Source: Larix sibirica (lineage: Eukaryota > Streptophyta > Pinopsida > Pinales > Pinaceae). From it: a stretch of 10,171 bases of DNA. The notes beneath the pieces were generated by a model. The model made no database searches. It worked only from the letters and a program-made list of their open reading frames with translations, and was not told where the DNA came from. Of the stretch, positions 7,164-10,171 are shown piece after piece. Location: positions 49,753 through 59,923 of the forward strand of contig NWUY0300010714.1 in the NCBI GenBank assembly GCA_004151065.3. The letters run 5' to 3'. Position numbers and translations under genes: made by a program. The stretch's first letter is position 1, and each line of letters opens with the position of its first letter.

Positions 7164-8202
7164 GCAAGGTTCTTCCTGGTGTGCATCATGAACAGACGTG
7201 CATCGCTGCCTTATATATACATAGTCTACAAATTTACCATGTTGGGCTATGCATTTCATAAGTCTCTTGGAATTGAGCCAGATGGAGTGTACTTTGGGAA
7301 AATGCTTTGAAAATATCTAAAAATGGCTTGCGTGATTGTAAGAAGTAAGTCATGTTTGGTGCCTAGGTTAGGCGAGTTTGGAAATCATGTTGAAGCAGAG
7401 TTACATTGGATGTTTTATAAACCCTAGTGATCAGAAGATATCTTGAGTCAATCATGAGCTTAGTAGACTTGCTAGGAGACCTTCATCTGGCATGAGATAG
7501 TACGACTTGGATTATTTTGTTGGTATTCATTGAGTTGGATTCAACATGTAATACATACCCTTGAAATGCCTCGCATCCACCGTGAGAAAATAGCCATGCT
7601 CGTAATATTCTCTAGCAGGCATTCAGTTATGTTAGCACACCCACAATGGACCATATTTAGAAGAAAGAGAATGGGTTTATCTCAAAGGAAAAATATGTAC
7701 TAGATTCCAAGGGGAGATTTCTTTCTGCTATGCAAGGCAGGATATGTTGCTATTTCGGATATGCACCCAATAAAATTGAAATCTCAAGGTCTCAACTTTA
7801 GGCAAATTCATAACAGCGTGATCCCCTGATCTTTGTATGCTCACGTCAAAAGATCTGCCTTGCAGTTTATATATTTTTAGAAAAGCTTTACCAACGATCT
7901 CTGCATCTTCAAGAGGCAACAATTTCTAACCAGTGCTACGGTGGAAATCTTAGGTCAATCAAGAAGTGGACAACAGGAGATACTCAAGGGTGACTAGGCT
8001 GATCGATTCAGCCAGTGGGGACTAGCAGGAAATCAATTCAACAACCAGAGAGAATAAAAACTGACCATCATTTCTTGATTGACTCTTCAACTAATTTTGG
8101 CCTTATATCAAGGAAAAATTTGTAGGAGACATAATATTGAAGAAGACTTTCCTTGGTGGAAACTGATTTATTGTTTGTGTAAGTACTTTAGGGGTATAAT
8201 GA
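7164..8202. other. Intergenic or intronic sequence with no clear gene
   Basis: AT-rich, CpG-poor sequence with stops in all frames. I found no tRNA or rRNA and no long repeat. The only protein-like item is the short minus-strand open stretch at 7728-7922, listed separately. Confidence 0.6.
7728..7922 (-). pseudogene. Short protein-like open stretch, possible exon remnant
   Basis: This 64-codon minus-strand stretch reads in a smooth, protein-like way (LLPLEDAEIVGKAFLKIY, then FDVSIQRSGDHAVMNLPKVE). It is bounded upstream by a TAG that could double as a splice acceptor (GGTTAG), and it has no ATG at its head. I do not recognise it. It could be a chance frame, a captured gene fragment or a piece of a degraded transposon. 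Confidence 0.2.
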
Positions 8203-8364
8203 GAATGGTCTACAACATCAAGTTTTGCTACAGATGGCTACAACCCTGCAGTCCAAGATACTGCAATTCATGGTGTGTTTATGCTTTTTGGATCGTGCGC
8301 TTTAGTTGGTGTCCGTATGTCATATTGCATTATATATTGCATTGCTCCTTGCTGTCAACTTACT
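8203..8364 (+). pseudogene. Exon-like island with a hydrophobic segment and splice-like ends
   Basis: This plus-strand frame is open for 54 codons between TGA (8200-8202) and TAG (8365-8367). Its centre reads GYNPAVQDTAIHGVFMLF followed by GSCALVGV, which looks like a loop leading into a membrane helix. A strong plant-like acceptor (TTTTGCTACAG, ending 8233) and donor (GTATGT from 8315) would frame an 81-base exon in this frame. I found no partner exons nearby, so a gene fragment or relic carried in repeat DNA is more likely than a working gene. The family is not recognised. Confidence 0.3.
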
Positions 8365-9208
8365 TAGGGTTTATTGGTTAAGATGCAAATAAAAACTATC
8401 ATTTTAGGATGAACTAGATACGACTCATGAGGCTTTATTGGAGAATGCAAAAATAAGATAGCTTTCTTAACACTAGAGGCTAAAGTATTCTATGTGCATA
8501 TGGAAAAAATCAAGAATAAATCCTTGCTAGGGGCACTAGACATAGATATATTAATCTACTATCCTATTACATTGGCCCTCATATGGTACTAGGCAGTGTT
8601 ACAAACTTTTGTTATATGATGAGCCATTTTCCATGATGGCTGTTGTCACTGATGTAGTTCAGATGGATTGTGCTTGATGGCTTGATCATATTTATACTTA
8701 GGGGTTGTTATGGATGAGCACACTTTTCTTGGCACTGGCTTAATGGCTTCAGTTGACTCACTGCCTCAATGATGTGGGTGCAGTGCCTTGAGAAAATTTT
8801 TATAGTGCAAAGAGATGATATATAGTATATACCCCTTGAGTTTGTGGGATATCAGTGGTGGATTGATGCACCATTACCAGAGTTTCTTAGGATGATCTAG
8901 CAGGAGGCTATGCATTGGTGAGGGTGTCTAATTCACATCTCGGAGGATATGCGGGTGTTATAGCAAATGACTCGTTGGTATTATTGGTTCACTTGGCATG
9001 ATGATTGCGCATAGATGTGTGGTTAGATATTCATATAGAGAGCTTACTTGGGAATTATAATCAGTGGTTGTCTTCATTTTACCATGACTACGAGCATATG
9101 TTGAAGTTGAAGGCCCTCTAGCTTGAGTGCTTTGGCTATTATTAGTGTGTTATACATGTCATTATATTGTTATATCACCTGTTGTTCATCTAGAGTGAGC
9201 GCTCCCTT

Positions 9209-9285
9209 GATTAGCCTATGGTTTTCCGTTTTTATGATGATTAGCCTATGGTTTTCCGTTTTTATGATGATTAGTCTATGGTTTG
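9209..9285 (+). repeat. 30-base tandem repeat, about 2.6 copies
   Basis: Copies at 9209-9238 and 9239-9268 are identical; a partial third copy (9269-9285) has one change (GATTAGTC for GATTAGCC). The period is a multiple of three, and one open frame reads ISLWFSVFMM twice. This is a recent local duplication; a coding role is not supported. Confidence 0.95.
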
Positions 9286-9301
9286 GGAGGTATGTGGATA
9301 A

Positions 9302-9586
9302 CACCCTAGAACTTGTGGTTATATTTCACCTATGTTCTACCCTGTCACATTATATATGGTGATATTATGTGGGGCTCCCACCATAGGCACACATTTGGAG
9401 GGGTTTCCACCTAGTCTATGCACATTTGATGAGGATGTCCACATGGTTCCTAATGATAGTTGTTATTTGGCATACAAAAACATCAGGTTGTTATACTTTG
9501 ACTCCATATTCCTAGAAAATATAGCTGTTGGAGAGTGGTTAATCCACATAAGTGCCTTGGATGTTTCACATGAGGGGGATGTGTAG
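9302..9586 (+). pseudogene. Last open stretch of the presumed retroelement interior
   Basis: The frame is open for 94 codons from just after a TAA (9299-9301) to a TAG at 9584-9586, with a first ATG at 9332. It ends HEGDV over the polypurine tract and a few bases into the LTR, a common layout for the last reading frame of plant LTR retroelements. Fragments such as GFPPSLCTFDEDVHMVPNDS are not recognised. It is probably the tail of a decayed polyprotein or accessory frame. Confidence 0.3.
9572..9579 (+). promoter_or_regulatory. Candidate polypurine tract
   Basis: GAGGGGGA immediately precedes TGTGTAGC, the candidate LTR start. In LTR retrotransposons such a purine run primes plus-strand DNA synthesis just before the 3' LTR. 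Confidence 0.5.
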
Positions 9587-10171
9587 CATCTTTGGCCACA
9601 CCTGCCACATGTGTAAGGCTTTTTCTAGAGGAGTGCATCACTTGATTCATGGAGTTTGCTTATTTAATATTCTTTTGAGGAGGGCGCTCTTGGTGGATAA
9701 ATATTATATTGTTTCCTTGATCCTTTGACAAGGTCCTCATGCATATTCCATGGAGGGCATTGGAGCTTTGACCCATTTCTTCACTACTCTAAGAGGGTGC
9801 ATGGCTTGATTTGCTTGGAGATTTGTACATGACACATGTGGCTTAGCCACCAATTATTTGAATGTTTGTTGAACTTGCCCATTAGGTAGGTTATATAAAT
9901 AAAGTAGTTTATGCATTTGTAGATTAGATCTAGGGTTTTTGTATGGACATTGTTATTTTATCATGGAGGTTTTGAGCCTAGAACTCTATATAAGCAAGGC
10001 TCCTCCATTTATAATTGTTGTTGATGGTTTAGAGAAACTTTGGTAATTTCATTTTGTGCTATTGGAGACATTTTGGAGCTAATACAATTGGATTATTGCT
10101 GCTGGAATCTACTTTGTTGGTTTGCATTGTTGGAGGTCTATTCATGGAGTGACTTCTAAATTGGTAACATC
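9580..10171 (+). mobile_element. Candidate 3' LTR, truncated by the window edge
   Basis: It begins TGTGTAGCATC directly after the polypurine tract (an alternative start is TGTAGC at 9582). It has no coding potential. It contains a TATA box (CTCTATATAAG, 9984-9994) followed by T/G-rich leader-like sequence, as in plant LTR promoters, and an AATAAA at 9898-9903. The terminal CA, the primer binding site and the second LTR are not in view. At least 592 bases are present. It could instead be a 5' LTR of an element continuing to the right, but the purine run favours a 3' LTR. Confidence 0.5.
9984..9994 (+). promoter_or_regulatory. TATA box in the candidate LTR
   Basis: CTCTATATAAG is a strong plant-type TATA motif about 400 bases into the candidate LTR, where U3 would meet R. 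Another AT-rich run (TTATATAAATAAA, 9891-9903) is a weaker alternative. Confidence 0.45.

Larger units (their letters stand above)
8365..9579 (+). mobile_element. Probable decayed 3' interior of an LTR retrotransposon
   Basis: This interval lies just upstream of a polypurine tract and LTR-like sequence. It has Trp-rich fragments interrupted by stops (for example GYQWWIDAPLPEFLRMI near 8850-8900 and TRWYYWFTWHDDCA near 8970-9013), as in an eroded coding region. I could not identify reverse transcriptase, RNase H or integrase motifs, so the assignment rests on position and on the boundary to the right. Confidence 0.35.

Noticed and set aside
7361-7373. Possible third SINE fragment (a 12-base match to the complement of 6858-6869)
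   Set aside because: The match stops after 12 bases on both sides, and nothing else from the SINE is nearby.
8640-9020. Domain assignment for the Trp-rich, stop-broken frames (for example a plant mobile domain or transposase)
   Set aside because: The fragments are short, switch frame and lack any signature that I could match with confidence.

Overview
This window looks like nuclear DNA of a plant with a repeat-rich genome. The evidence is AT-rich, CpG-poor sequence, plant-style splice signals, one tRNA-derived SINE with target-site duplications, and what appears to be the 3' end of a decayed LTR retrotransposon whose promoter region resembles plant LTRs. A gymnosperm or another large-genome plant is my guess, not something the sequence proves. 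There is no operon structure and there are no ribosome binding sites.

Positions 1-6447 are dominated by one reading frame on the minus strand. It is open for 2,149 codons with no stop and leaves the window at its left edge. A stop (TAA, 6450-6448) lies just upstream in frame and no ATG is near the head of the open stretch, so this is probably one giant exon entered at a 3' splice site near 6442. The protein is acidic, rich in Glu, Thr, Ser, Asn and Gln, probably disordered, and built from tandem repeats. The first ~200 residues are not clearly repetitive. Degenerate repeats follow (about 5820-4063), then six recognisable units of about 250 residues (4062-1, the last cut by the edge). The recent units alternate between two subtypes, giving a higher-order dimer of about 1.5 kb. 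All indels I found between units keep the frame. I do not recognise the protein family.

Positions 6448-10171 hold no convincing intact gene. A 386-base insertion at 6762-7147 is flanked by 16-base direct repeats (15 of 16 identical). It is a dimer of two 175-base tRNA-derived SINE monomers in minus orientation with a short A-tail. From about 8400 rightwards the sequence looks like the eroded 3' part of a retroelement: stop-riddled sequence, a 30-base tandem repeat, a 95-codon open stretch, a polypurine tract, and then an LTR beginning TGTGTAGC that contains a TATA box and runs off the right edge. Two short exon-like open stretches (7728-7922 minus, 8203-8364 plus) are noted with low confidence.

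The most interesting object is the giant repeat protein. It has an alternating two-subtype array, repeats that decay toward its N-terminal side, and one near-invariant tryptophan core per unit. Nearly all other open frames in the left 6.4 kb are shadows of it.
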